This document shows, piece after piece, positions 50,740 to 59,705 of a stretch of 64,000 nt of DNA (position 1 is its first letter; each line of letters starts with the position of its first letter). Origin of the DNA: Brevundimonas intermedia (lineage in GTDB: Bacteria > Pseudomonadota > Alphaproteobacteria > Caulobacterales > Caulobacteraceae); assembly GCF_027922165.1 (NCBI RefSeq), contig NZ_BSFD01000010.1, forward strand, positions 124,001 through 188,000. The letters are read 5' to 3'. The translations under genes and the position numbers were made by a program. The notes under the pieces were generated by a model, which saw only the letters and a list, made by a program, of their open reading frames with translations, was not told the DNA's origin and ran no database searches.

Positions 50740-52608
50740 TTAGCCGCCCCCGAGCGCCACCGCCACATGATAGGTCGCGAACGACGCCAGATAGGCCAGA
50801 CCGAACATGTAGACGATCATGATCCAGGTCCATTTCCACGAGTTGGTCTCGCGCTTCACCACGCCCAGGGTCGCCACGCACTGGGGCGCGAAGATGTACC
50901 AGGCCAGGAAGGATAGGGCCGTCGCCAGCGACCATTGCGCCGACAGGGTCGAGGCCAGAAGACCTGTCGCATTCTCGGCGTCGGCGATGGCGTAGGTGGT
51001 GCCCAGCGCCGCCACGGCGACCTCGCGCGCGGCCATGCCGGGGATCAAGGCGATGACCATCTGCCAGTTGAAGCCGATAGGGGCGAAGATCGGCTCCAAC
51101 GCCCGCCCGATCATGCCGGCGAACGAATAGTCGATGTCGGGCATCGTCGCGTTCTCGGGCGGATAGGGGAAGGTCGCCAGAACCCACAGCAAGATCACCA
51201 GCGGCAGGATGATCCGCCCCGCCCGGTTCAGGAAGATCTTGGCCCGGAGCCATAGGTTGAACAGGACGCTGCGCATATCCGGCGTCTTGTAGGCCGGCAG
51301 CTCCATCATGAAGGGCTCGACCGCGCCGCGCCAGAACACCTTACGGATCAGCAGGGACACGACCAGGGCGCTGACGATGCCGGCGGCGTAGAGACCGAAC
51401 ATCACCAGGCCTTGCAGATTGGCGAAGCCCCACACCGTCTCGTTCGGAATGAAGGCGGCGATGATCAGCGTATAGACCGGGATCCGCGCCGAGCAGGTCA
51501 TCAGCGGCGCGACTAGAATGGTGGTCATGCGGTCGCGCTTTGAATCGATAACCCGCGCCGCCATGACGCCGGGAATGGCGCAGGCAAAGCTGGACAGAAG
51601 CGGAATGAAGGCCCGGCCGTGCAGCCCCGCCCCGCCCATGATCTTGTCCATCAGGAAGGCCGCCCGGGCCATATAGCCGAAGTCTTCCAGGGCGATGATG
51701 AAGAGGAACAGGATCAGAATCTGCGGCAGGAAAACCAGCACGCTGCCGACGCCGGAGATGATGCCGTCAACGATCAGGCTCTGCAGCAGGCCGTCGGGAA
51801 TGACCTCCGCGACCAGACCGCCCAGCCAGCCGATGCCGCCTTCGATGCCGTCCATCAGGGGCGCGGCCCAGCTGAAGACGGCCTGGAACATCACAAACAG
51901 GATCGCCATCAGGATGATCATGCCGCCGACCGGGTGCAGCAGCACGGAATCGATCCGCCCGGTCAGGGTGTCCGGCCGCTCGGGCGGACGCACGCAGACC
52001 TTCATGATCCGCTCGGCCTCGCGGGCGGCGGTGCGCAGTTCGGCGGCGTCGGGGCTGCGCCAGCTGTTCTCGTTCTGGGCGGCCGCCTCTGCCTGAGTTT
52101 CAATGGCGGCGACCAGATCGTCGATGCCGCGCTTGCGCGTCGCCACGGTGGTGATGATCGGCACGCCCAACTCGGCGCGCAGCTGCTCCAGATCGATCCG
52201 CAGTCCCTGGCGCTGGGCGATGTCGTACATGTTCAGCGCCAGAACCATCGGCCGGCCGACCGCCTTCAGTTCCAGGATCAGGCGCAGGACCAGACGCAGG
52301 TTGGTGGCGTCGGCGACGCAGACCACCACATCCGGCGGGGTCTCTCCGGCCAGACGGCCAAGGACGGCGTCGCGCGTGACCTCCTCGTCCGGGCTGCGCG
52401 CCCGCAGCGAATAGGTGCCCGGCAGGTCCAGCACCGACAGGGTTCGGCCGGAGGCGGCGCGGATCAGCCCCTCCTTCCGCTCCACCGTGACACCGGCGTA
52501 GTTGGCGACCTTCTGGTGGGCGCCGGTAAGGGCGTTGAACAGGGCGGTCTTGCCGCTGTTTGGATTGCCGACCAGGGCGACGCGGGCGGTCTTCAGCGCC
52601 ATGTCCAT
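50740..52608 (-). CDS. feoB: ferrous iron transporter FeoB
   Basis: 622 residues, shorter than E. coli FeoB (773). N-terminal G-protein: GNPNSGKTALFNALTGAHQK (G1), TVERKEG, DLPGTYSLRARSPDEEV (G3), LALNMYD (G4). The Nramp-like/gate membrane domain has PIIG-type motifs near IPVYTLIIAAFIPNE and AFIPLLSSFACAIPGVMAAR. The start ATG 52608 overlaps the feoA stop (TGATG). feoC is absent. Confidence 0.96.
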   Translation of the reverse strand: MDMALKTARVALVGNPNSGKTALFNALTGAHQKVANYAGVTVERKEGLIRAASGRTLSVLDLPGTYSLRARSPDEEVTRDAVLGRLAGETPPDVVVCVADATNLRLVLRLILELKAVGRPMVLALNMYDIAQRQGLRIDLEQLRAELGVPIITTVATRKRGIDDLVAAIETQAEAAAQNENSWRSPDAAELRTAAREAERIMKVCVRPPERPDTLTGRIDSVLLHPVGGMIILMAILFVMFQAVFSWAAPLMDGIEGGIGWLGGLVAEVIPDGLLQSLIVDGIISGVGSVLVFLPQILILFLFIIALEDFGYMARAAFLMDKIMGGAGLHGRAFIPLLSSFACAIPGVMAARVIDSKRDRMTTILVAPLMTCSARIPVYTLIIAAFIPNETVWGFANLQGLVMFGLYAAGIVSALVVSLLIRKVFWRGAVEPFMMELPAYKTPDMRSVLFNLWLRAKIFLNRAGRIILPLVILLWVLATFPYPPENATMPDIDYSFAGMIGRALEPIFAPIGFNWQMVIALIPGMAAREVAVAALGTTYAIADAENATGLLASTLSAQWSLATALSFLAWYIFAPQCVATLGVVKRETNSWKWTWIMIVYMFGLAYLASFATYHVAVALGGG

Positions 52609-52874
52609 CAGACGACGTCCAGCTTAATCGTCAGGCTGGCGGCCTCGTGCCGGCGCAAGGCCACGCGCATGTCGTCCACCTTCATGGCGATGGGATCACG
52701 CCCGAACAGCCCTTCGTGCAACAGCTCGATCCTGGCCCCTTCGACGAAACCCAGCTCGAGCAGGCGACGTTCCAGCTCGACCGCCTCAACCTGGTGGTGG
52801 CAATGGGCGCCTACTTGAATAATGACGCCGCGATCGCCCCGTCGGGCCTGGCTCAGCTTTATGGTATCGGTCAA
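52608..52874 (-). CDS. feoA: ferrous iron transport protein A
   Basis: 88 residues from TTG 52874. SH3-like FeoA domain: TIKLSQARRGDRGVIIQVG, RRLLELGFVEGARIELLHEG and DDMRVALRRHEA. The TTG is preferred to ATG 52994 because the normal FeoA start is MTDTIKL; the longer form adds ~40 residues rich in Arg/Ala and would run over the candidate Fur box. Coupled to feoB through a TGATG overlap. Confidence 0.85.
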   Translation of the reverse strand: MTDTIKLSQARRGDRGVIIQVGAHCHHQVEAVELERRLLELGFVEGARIELLHEGLFGRDPIAMKVDDMRVALRRHEAASLTIKLDVV

Positions 52875-52929
52875 ATCTCGGCTCGCACGAGCGGGCGCCG
52901 CCCCCCGGCGGCCCCGCGTTTCCTTGACA

Positions 52930-52940
52930 CTGATTATCAG
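52930..52940. promoter_or_regulatory. candidate Fur box upstream of feoAB
   Basis: CTGATTATCAG is a perfect 5-1-5 palindrome, and flanking bases (CAC on one side, GTG on the other) extend the symmetry. It resembles the core of Fur boxes (TGATAAT repeats) and lies about 56-66 bases upstream of the feoA start. feo operons are classic Fur targets; the site itself is unproven. Confidence 0.5.
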
Positions 52941-53028
52941 GTGCGTGGGGGCCGCGTCCAGCAGGACAGGTTGACCAATTGCCGCGTCTGACATTTGCAC
53001 TATCACCGGCAGAAAACAGGATACCCCG

Positions 53029-53535
53029 ATGAGCCGTCCCGCCCTCGCCGCTTCCCTGATGCTCACGCTAGCCGCCTGTGGCCAAAGCGAATCTCCCAAC
53101 ACCCCGGCGGGTCAGAAGGCCAAGCCTGAGGCGACGGAGGCTGAAAAGGCGATGCTGCTGGCGGCCCTGCCCGCCCCCTATAACGCCGGGGACCTGGCTA
53201 ACGGGCGTCGCGTCTTCGCTCGCTGCCGCGCCTGCCACACCATCGGCGAGGGCGCGCCCGATCTGGCGGGGCCGAATTTGTACGGGGTGTTTGGGCGGAA
53301 GGCGGGGGATCGCCCGCGCTACAACTATTCGAACACGCTTCGGACGGCTCAGTTTGCCTGGGACGCCCAGACGCTGGATCACTGGCTGGAAAACCCGAAG
53401 GCCTTCCTGCCCGGCAACAAGATGACCTTCGCGGGCCTGTCAGACGCGGCCGACCGGCGCGATGTCATCGCCTATCTGAAGGTGGAGACGGGCTTCCAGC
53501 CGCAGCCACAGCCGCCGGCGACGCCCGCCTCCTGA
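53029..53535 (+). CDS. lipoprotein c-type cytochrome
   Basis: 168 residues. Signal sequence with lipobox LAAC (Cys17), then one haem site C66-R-A-C69-H70 and axial Met132 in PGNKMTFAGL, giving a class I mono-haem cytochrome anchored in the membrane. The order CxxCH, GPNLYGVFGRKAG, YNYSNTLR, then LDHWLENPKAFLPGNKM matches the cytochrome c550/c-y-like family of alphaproteobacteria. Partner unknown. It is convergent with the RND pump gene, with a 4-base gap. Confidence 0.92.
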   Translation: MSRPALAASLMLTLAACGQSESPNTPAGQKAKPEATEAEKAMLLAALPAPYNAGDLANGRRVFARCRACHTIGEGAPDLAGPNLYGVFGRKAGDRPRYNYSNTLRTAQFAWDAQTLDHWLENPKAFLPGNKMTFAGLSDAADRRDVIAYLKVETGFQPQPQPPATPAS

Positions 53536-53539
53536 TCCG

Positions 53540-56500
53540 TCAGTGCGCGTCGATGGGCTTGGGCCCGCCGTCGCGCTGCTCCTGAGCCTCCCACTCCTCG
53601 ATCTTGCGGGCGGTCCATTCCGGCGACTTGGTGAAACGCGCCAGCACGGCATAGATCACCGGCACCACGAACAGGGTCAGCACCGTCGCGAAAATGGCGC
53701 CGGTGAAGATGACCACGCCGATCGTCTGACGACTGCCCGCGCCCGCCCCCTGCCACAGCACCAGCGGCAGGGCGCCGAAGGCGGTGGCGATGGAGGTCAT
53801 GATGATCGGCCGCAGACGCAGCGACGACGACTCGATGATCGCCTCGCGGATCGACCGCCCCTGGTCGCGCAGCTGATTGGCGAACTCCACGATCAGGATG
53901 CCGTTCTTGGCCGCCACACCGATCAGAATGATCAGGCCGATCTGGCTGTAGAGGTTCAGACTGGACCCCGCCATCAACAGGCCAAACAGCCCGCCCGCCG
54001 CCGCCAGCGGCACCGTAAGCATGATGACCGCCGGCGTGATCCAGCTTTCGAACTGGGCCGCCAGCACCAGGAAGACCAGCAGCAGGGCCAGACCGAAGGC
54101 CGCCACGACCGCGCCGCCCGCCTCCTGCTGGTCCCGCGCCGCGCCGCCCCACTGGGTGACCACGCCGCCTTGCGGCTGCTTCGCCGCCTCGGCGCTCAGG
54201 AACTGCACCGCATCGTCGATGGTCATCCCAGGGTTTAGATCGGCCTGAAGCGAGATGGATCGCTGACGATCCAGCCGGCGACGATCCGGCGTATCGCCCG
54301 AGGTCTGGGTCGTCACCACCGCCGACAGAGGCACCAGTTGCCCGGCGCCCGTGGCCACATAGAGCGCTTCCAGATCCGCGACTTCGCGCCGGTTGTCGCG
54401 ATCCGTCTGCAGGATGACGTCATACTCCTGCCCTCCCTTGATATAGGTGGTGGCGGTTCGCGATCCGAACATAGTCTCCAGCGTCCGGCCGATGGACTGG
54501 GACGACACCCCCAGCGCCGCCGCCTTCTGGGGATCGACATCGACCAGCAGGCGCGGCGAGTTCGGCTCATAGTTCAGGCGCGGCCGAGAGAAGCCCGGAT
54601 TATCCTGAGCCGCGGCCAGAAGAGGCTGAAGCCAGCTGTATATCTGCTCATAGTCCGTGCCCGTGGCGATCAGCTCCACGGAGTTGGAATTGCCGCCCCC
54701 ACGCTGGAAGGCGCCAGGGGTAGAGGCGTTGACCTGAGCATCGGTCTGGCCGCGCAGCGTGCCGTTCAGCTCCTGGGCGATTTCGGCAGCCGATCGGTCG
54801 CGCTTGGACCAGTCTGACAGGACCAGGACGCCGTTGCCGGAGTTGAAGCTGCCGCCGCCGAAACCGGGGGCGGAAACCAGATAGGAGTCCGCCTCCCCGC
54901 TGGCCTTGTAGTCCGCCAGCAGCGGCTCGAGCCCCATCATGATCTTTCGAGTATAGTCAAAGCCCGCGCCTTCGGGCCCGGCGACGCGAACTTGCACCCG
55001 CCCGCGATCTTCGTCCGGCACCAGCTCGTTGGGCAGGATCAGGAAGATGCCCCCCGCGCCCGCCGCCACCAGGGCGATCAGGGCGCCCACGCCGATGACG
55101 GCGATGCGCCGCCCGAGCATCATGTCCAGCGAACGCGCATAGGAGGTCTTCAGCCCATCCATAGCCCAGTCGACCCGCCGCGCCAGCCAGCCGCCGCTTT
55201 GCGCCGGCTTCAGGATCTTGGACGCCAGCATGGGCGACAGGCTGAGCGCCAGGAAGGCCGAGAAGGCCACCGCCGCAGCAATCGCCGCCGCCAACTCGAC
55301 GAACAACCGGCCGACATAGCCGGGCAGGAACAGCAGCGGCGCAAACACCGACAGCAGGACGATGGTCGTCGCGACCACGGCGAAGAAGACCTGACGCGCG
55401 CCCCGCTCGGCCGCGACCAGCGGCGGTTCGCCATGATCCAGCCGCCGCTGGATGTTCTCGACCACCACGATGGCGTCATCGACGACCAGGCCGATGGCCA
55501 GCACCAGGGCCAGCAGGGTCAGCAGGTTCAGCGAAAAGCCCAGGGGCGCCAGGACGATGAAGGTCGCCAACAGGCAGATGGGCGCCACGATCGACGGGAT
55601 CAAAGCGGCCCGCAGACTGCCCAGGAAGATGAAGTTCACCAGGGCCACCAGCGCCATGGATATGCCGATGGTGATCCAGACCTCGTCGATGGCGTGCGAC
55701 GTGAAGACGGAGTTGTCAGACCCGATTTCCAGCGTCACGCCAGGCGGCAGGCTGGGACGGATCTCGTCGATCATCTTATGAACGCCGTCCGAGATTGCCA
55801 GGTCGTTCGACTGAGCCTGGCGGGTCACGGCCAGACCGATCTGGTCCATGCTGTTGCCACGGAACAGACGACGATCCTCTTCCGGCGCCTCTTCCACCCG
55901 GGCGATGTCGCCCAGACGCGTCACATAGGTCGGCTGACCCTGGATGATGGCCGAAGAGCCGCTGCCCGTTCCGGTGGCGACCGAAGCCGACGCCGAGGCC
56001 GATCCCCGCGTGCCAATGGGCAGTTGCCGGAAATCGTCGGGCCGGGCGTAGGTGCGAGCCACGCGGACCGTATAGTCCTTGTCGGTCGATTCCAGAGATC
56101 CTGCCGGCAGTTCGACGTTCTGGCTGGTCAGCGCTGTCTCGACATCGGTGACCGTCAAACCGCGCGCCGCCAGGGCGGCCGGATCCAGCCATATCCGCAT
56201 CGAATAGCGCTGCTCGCCATAGATATTGACCTGGGCCACGCCGGGCACAGTCGCCATCCGGTCCACCAGATAGCGGTCGGCATAGTCGGTCAGTTGCAAC
56301 CGGTTCATCGTCGTGGAGCGCAGGAAGACGATGATGATCGGCTGGCTGTCGGAATCCGCCTTGGCCACCTCCGGCGGGTCGGCCTGGTCCGGCAGACGCC
56401 CCACCACACGGCTGACGCGGTCGCGCACGTCATTGGCGGCATCATCGATGTTCCGGTCCAGCGAGAACTCGATATTGACGTTCGAGCGGCCGTCGCGGCT

Positions 56501-56749
56501 GGTCGAGTTGATACGTTCGACGCCCTGGATGCCGGCGATCTGCTGTTCGATCGGCTCCGTGATCCGGCTCTCGATCACCTCGGCCGAGGCGCCGGCATAG
56601 CTGGTGTTGACCGAAACGATGGGCGGATCCACGTCGGGCAGTTCACGCACGGGCAGGAAGAAGAATGCGGCGGCCCCGATGACGCACAGGACGATGGCGG
56701 CGACGGCTGCAAAGACCGGGCGCCGAACCGAAACGTCGGACAGCATCAT
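53540..56749 (-). CDS. RND multidrug efflux permease (HAE-1 type)
   Basis: 1069 residues, the full AcrB-type length. Opens LSDVSVRRPVFAAVAAIV; periplasmic porter regions with ARGLTVTDVETALTSQNVELPAG and docking loops; proton-relay region IGLVVDDAIVVVENIQRRLD in TM4 and a Lys in TM10 (GVAAKNGILIVEFANQLRDQ). A Ser/Ala/Gly-rich insertion around SASASASVATGTGSGSS is unusual. The start may be 56749 or 56746; both overlap the stop of the adaptor gene. No outer-membrane TolC gene is adjacent. Confidence 0.96.
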   Translation of the reverse strand: MMLSDVSVRRPVFAAVAAIVLCVIGAAAFFFLPVRELPDVDPPIVSVNTSYAGASAEVIESRITEPIEQQIAGIQGVERINSTSRDGRSNVNIEFSLDRNIDDAANDVRDRVSRVVGRLPDQADPPEVAKADSDSQPIIIVFLRSTTMNRLQLTDYADRYLVDRMATVPGVAQVNIYGEQRYSMRIWLDPAALAARGLTVTDVETALTSQNVELPAGSLESTDKDYTVRVARTYARPDDFRQLPIGTRGSASASASVATGTGSGSSAIIQGQPTYVTRLGDIARVEEAPEEDRRLFRGNSMDQIGLAVTRQAQSNDLAISDGVHKMIDEIRPSLPPGVTLEIGSDNSVFTSHAIDEVWITIGISMALVALVNFIFLGSLRAALIPSIVAPICLLATFIVLAPLGFSLNLLTLLALVLAIGLVVDDAIVVVENIQRRLDHGEPPLVAAERGARQVFFAVVATTIVLLSVFAPLLFLPGYVGRLFVELAAAIAAAVAFSAFLALSLSPMLASKILKPAQSGGWLARRVDWAMDGLKTSYARSLDMMLGRRIAVIGVGALIALVAAGAGGIFLILPNELVPDEDRGRVQVRVAGPEGAGFDYTRKIMMGLEPLLADYKASGEADSYLVSAPGFGGGSFNSGNGVLVLSDWSKRDRSAAEIAQELNGTLRGQTDAQVNASTPGAFQRGGGNSNSVELIATGTDYEQIYSWLQPLLAAAQDNPGFSRPRLNYEPNSPRLLVDVDPQKAAALGVSSQSIGRTLETMFGSRTATTYIKGGQEYDVILQTDRDNRREVADLEALYVATGAGQLVPLSAVVTTQTSGDTPDRRRLDRQRSISLQADLNPGMTIDDAVQFLSAEAAKQPQGGVVTQWGGAARDQQEAGGAVVAAFGLALLLVFLVLAAQFESWITPAVIMLTVPLAAAGGLFGLLMAGSSLNLYSQIGLIILIGVAAKNGILIVEFANQLRDQGRSIREAIIESSSLRLRPIIMTSIATAFGALPLVLWQGAGAGSRQTIGVVIFTGAIFATVLTLFVVPVIYAVLARFTKSPEWTARKIEEWEAQEQRDGGPKPIDAH

Positions 56750-57867
56750 CGTGCGGCGCTCTCAGCGGCCTGGGCGCCCCGAGCCCCTTGCCCGCGTCCG
56801 GCGACGCTGACGGGCGCGCCGGGCTGGATGCGATTCAGGCCCGAACCGACGATGCGGTCGCCGATCTCAAGACCCGACAGGATTTCGACGAAGCCGTTCT
56901 CGACCACGCCGGTATCGACCTCCACACGCTGGGCCGTGGAGCCCTGAGCCCCCGCGGCGATGCGATAGACGAAGGCGCCCTCGCCCTCATACTGAACGGC
57001 AGACTCCGGCGCCGCCGGCGCCTGGCGTTGTCCCTGCTGCACCGCAACTCGCAGCAGCATGCCGGGGCGGATTCGGCCGCCGGGATTGGGGAATTCCGCG
57101 CGGGCGGTTGCGGCGCGGGTAGTTTCGTTCACCCGCGTATCAATCAACGCGATCCGGCCCTGGAACGGCGTGTCGCCATAGGCGTCGGCGGTGGCGGTGA
57201 TCGACGCCCCGGCGCGCAGCACATTCAGATAACGCTCGGGCAATGGGAAATCGACGCGAATGGTCGATGTGTCGTCCAGAGTCGCAATAACCGCACCCGG
57301 ATTAATCAGGGTTCCGGGCGTCACCGTCGTCAGGCCCAGGGTCCCGGCAAAGGGCGCGCGAATGATGCGGTCACCCCGCCGCGCCTGCGCCGCCTCCAGT
57401 GAGGCGCGCGCCGTCGCCAGCGCCGTCTCCGCCTGTTCCAGCAGCACCTGAGGCGCGATCCCTCGATCCGCCAGCGCCTTGTATCGATCACGCTCGCGCT
57501 GCGCCTGAGCGACGTTGGCGCGGGCTTCTATTATATCCGCATCTTCTTCTCGCGCCTGCAACTCGACCAGCGGTGCGCCCGCCGACACCGTCTGCCCGTC
57601 CGTGAACAGGACCCGGGTGATCAGCTCAGTGGTCGATGAGGTAATATTGACGGACCTCTGGCCCCGCGCGACGCCAAGCACCCGGATCTGGTCCGAGAAC
57701 TCGCGTTGGGACACGGTCGCTTCGGACACCTGCTGCCCGCCCCGGCGTCCGCCGCCCGGCCCGCCGGCGGCCTCATCGTCGGCGAACGCCACCTTCAGCA
57801 CGGCGGCGAGAACCATCAGCCCCAACAGCACAGCTGCGGCGATCAGGAAGAAGTGGCGTCTTATCAC
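56746..57867 (-). CDS. RND efflux periplasmic adaptor subunit
   Basis: 373 residues. N-terminal membrane anchor/signal (FFLIAAAVLLGLMVLAAVL), a Gly/Arg-rich linker (GGPGGGRRGGQQ), lipoyl halves around DGQTVSAGAPLVELQAREED and ITRVLF, a helical hairpin with RYKALADRGIAPQVLLEQAE, and barrel strands RADAPFAGTLG-like IIRAPFAGTLGLTTVTPGT. It bridges the RND pump and an outer-membrane channel. First gene of the pair. Confidence 0.95.
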   Translation of the reverse strand: MIRRHFFLIAAAVLLGLMVLAAVLKVAFADDEAAGGPGGGRRGGQQVSEATVSQREFSDQIRVLGVARGQRSVNITSSTTELITRVLFTDGQTVSAGAPLVELQAREEDADIIEARANVAQAQRERDRYKALADRGIAPQVLLEQAETALATARASLEAAQARRGDRIIRAPFAGTLGLTTVTPGTLINPGAVIATLDDTSTIRVDFPLPERYLNVLRAGASITATADAYGDTPFQGRIALIDTRVNETTRAATARAEFPNPGGRIRPGMLLRVAVQQGQRQAPAAPESAVQYEGEGAFVYRIAAGAQGSTAQRVEVDTGVVENGFVEILSGLEIGDRIVGSGLNRIQPGAPVSVAGRGQGARGAQAAESAAR

Positions 57868-57927
57868 GCAACGGACTTTCGATTCAGAGGACGCGCACGC
57901 TTAGCGGCTTCTCCACCGTGCGCAAGA

Positions 57928-57955
57928 TTACCTATTGGTAACGTCGTGTACGACG
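57928..57955. promoter_or_regulatory. two adjacent palindromes upstream of the RND efflux genes
   Basis: TTACC-TATT-GGTAA (57928-57941) and CGTCGT-GT-ACGACG (57942-57955) abut each other, 61-88 bases upstream of the adaptor start and 22-50 bases downstream of the stop of the OM-like gene. Such dyads suit TetR- or MarR-type repressors of efflux pumps. No such regulator is next door. Confidence 0.5.
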
Positions 57956-57977
57956 AATTCCGTCGCACAGATGACGA

Positions 57978-58733
57978 TCAAAATCTGCGCCAGATCGCCA
58001 CAACCGGTCCCTGCGCGATAGCCGTCTCCCGGCCCGCCACCGTCTGTCGCCAGCCCGCCTGCACGCTCCAGTCGCCGAAGTCGCGCGTCACCGAGGTTTC
58101 CAGCGACAACCACCGCGCCCCGCCGTCGGCCGCGCCGCCGAAAGCCTGCCCCAACACCAGCCAATCCCGCCCGATTCTGCCGCCGATCGTAGCGTCCAAG
58201 CGGGTTTCATGGGGTAGACCGTCGCGCACACGCCGCGCCGCCTGCACTTCGACGAATGATCGATCCATACCCCAGCGCCCCCCGACGGCGCCCAGCGACC
58301 GACCGACGGATAGGCGCGCCTCCCAGTCGTGCTCGCCGACACCGGGCGCAGCGTAGCCGGCGTTCCGCCCTTCTCCAGCCAAGGCGTAGCCGCCGTACAG
58401 GCTGACGGCATTGTGATCGTCGCGCCAGACCTGCCAGGTCGCCCCGACCTCGATCGGCCCCCGGCCATCGTAATCGACAAAGGCGTCTTTCCCCTGTTGC
58501 CAGTCGGCCTTCAGTTGAAGGGTCAGCCGGTCGTTCACGCCGTACTCGGCGAACAGTCCCGCCGTCCGGTCTGTTCGATCCACGCCTAGCGGCTGCGTCT
58601 CGCCGGCGGGATCAAACCCGCTGTCAGCGCGCATGGCATCGTATTTGGCGATGACCTGTCCCTGCCCCTTTGGCTGGGTCCAAGCCCCGGCTGAGGCGGT
58701 CGTGGCCTGGCCGATAAGGGCGACCGCCAGCAC
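57978..58733 (-). CDS. putative outer-membrane beta-barrel protein
   Basis: 251 residues from GTG 58733. A short hydrophobic N-terminus with ALIGQATTASAG looks like a signal peptide with little positive charge, so the true start may differ. The mature part is full of alternating strands (RTAGLFAEYGVNDRLTLQLK; AVSLYGGYALAGEG; SLETSVTRDFGDWSVQAGWR) and ends in RRF, a barrel signature. No named family recognised. Follows the class II aldolase gene by 20 bases on the same strand. Confidence 0.72.
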   Translation of the reverse strand: MLAVALIGQATTASAGAWTQPKGQGQVIAKYDAMRADSGFDPAGETQPLGVDRTDRTAGLFAEYGVNDRLTLQLKADWQQGKDAFVDYDGRGPIEVGATWQVWRDDHNAVSLYGGYALAGEGRNAGYAAPGVGEHDWEARLSVGRSLGAVGGRWGMDRSFVEVQAARRVRDGLPHETRLDATIGGRIGRDWLVLGQAFGGAADGGARWLSLETSVTRDFGDWSVQAGWRQTVAGRETAIAQGPVVAIWRRF

Positions 58734-58753
58734 GGCGACCGCCCCCGTCTGGC

Positions 58754-59518
58754 CTAAGAGTCGTAGCCCGGCGACTTCCGATCCAGTTGCCGCAAGGCCC
58801 CCGGCCAGGCGAGCGCCGAGATGAAGCCGATCCCCCGCCCCTGTTCCTTTGTCTCCGCCTGGGCGTGATCCGGGGCGATCAACACATGTTCGCGCCCGCC
58901 GGCCAGGGCGGCCACCTGCTGCGCGCAGGCCCTCTCGAGGAAGAATATCCCGATCCATGCCTGCGCCGCCGTCTCCCCGACCGCGAGCGTGCCGTGATTT
59001 CTCAACAGCATCAGCGGCTTGTCCCCCAGGTCGGCCACCAGACGTTCGCGCTCGTCATGGTTCAGAGCCAATCCCTCATACCCATGATACGCAACTTGAT
59101 GCTGTAGTAAACACGCGTTCTGGCTGATCGGAAGCAGGCCATGCTGCTGCGCCGCCACGCCCACGCCGCTGACGGTGTGCAAATGGATCACGAACTTCGC
59201 ATCCTCGCGCGCCGCATGGACCGCCGAATGGATGGTGAAGCCCGCCGGATTGATAAAGTTGGTCGTCTCCTGAACGATGTTCCCGTCCAGATCGACCTTC
59301 ACCAGGGACGAAGCGGTGATCTCCTCGAAATAATAGCCGTAGGGGTTGATCAGGAAATGATGCTCAGGCCCCGGCACGCGGGCGGATATGTGGGTGAAGA
59401 TCATGTCGTCCCACCCGTTCAGCGCCACGAGGCGGTAAAGGGCGGCCAGTTCGACACGAACCTGCCACTCGGCTTCGGACACACGGGTTTTCAACGCGGG
59501 GCTGGCGCCATCGGCCAT
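58754..59518 (-). CDS. class II aldolase/adducin family protein
   Basis: 254 residues. Zinc-type class II aldolase: ALYRLVALNGWDDMIFTHIS, PGPEHHFLINPYGYYFEE, HSAVHAAREDAKFVIHLHTV (metal histidines) and LLRNHGTLAVGETAAQAW. The family includes fuculose-phosphate aldolase, ribulose-5-P epimerase and adducin-like enzymes; the substrate is unknown. It appears co-transcribed with the barrel protein. Confidence 0.92.
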   Translation of the reverse strand: MADGASPALKTRVSEAEWQVRVELAALYRLVALNGWDDMIFTHISARVPGPEHHFLINPYGYYFEEITASSLVKVDLDGNIVQETTNFINPAGFTIHSAVHAAREDAKFVIHLHTVSGVGVAAQQHGLLPISQNACLLQHQVAYHGYEGLALNHDERERLVADLGDKPLMLLRNHGTLAVGETAAQAWIGIFFLERACAQQVAALAGGREHVLIAPDHAQAETKEQGRGIGFISALAWPGALRQLDRKSPGYDS

Positions 59519-59613
59519 GGTGTTCCTCCTAGGTTCAACGCGCCTCTGACGGGCTTTGCCCGACCGTCCTCCGGCATCCGCCGTCCGTCAAGCGGGCGAA
59601 CCAAGACGGCGAC

Positions 59614-59665
59614 GTTAACCTTCGCCTTTCAGCTTCCGTTAACCGCACCTTCACGACACGGATTC
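59614..59665 (+). promoter_or_regulatory. GTTAACC direct repeat and GANTC site before DUF2336 gene 1
   Basis: GTTAACC occurs at 59614-59620 and again at 59638-59644, 24 bases apart, and GATTC lies at 59661-59665. TTAAC is a CtrA half-site and GANTC is the CcrM methylation site of Caulobacter-type cell-cycle control. The spacing is not the canonical TTAA-N7-TTAA, so it is only suggestive. Confidence 0.45.
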
Positions 59666-59705
59666 TAATGTGCTGGGTGTGAGCTTACTGCGTCCGGGAG
59701 TCGCC

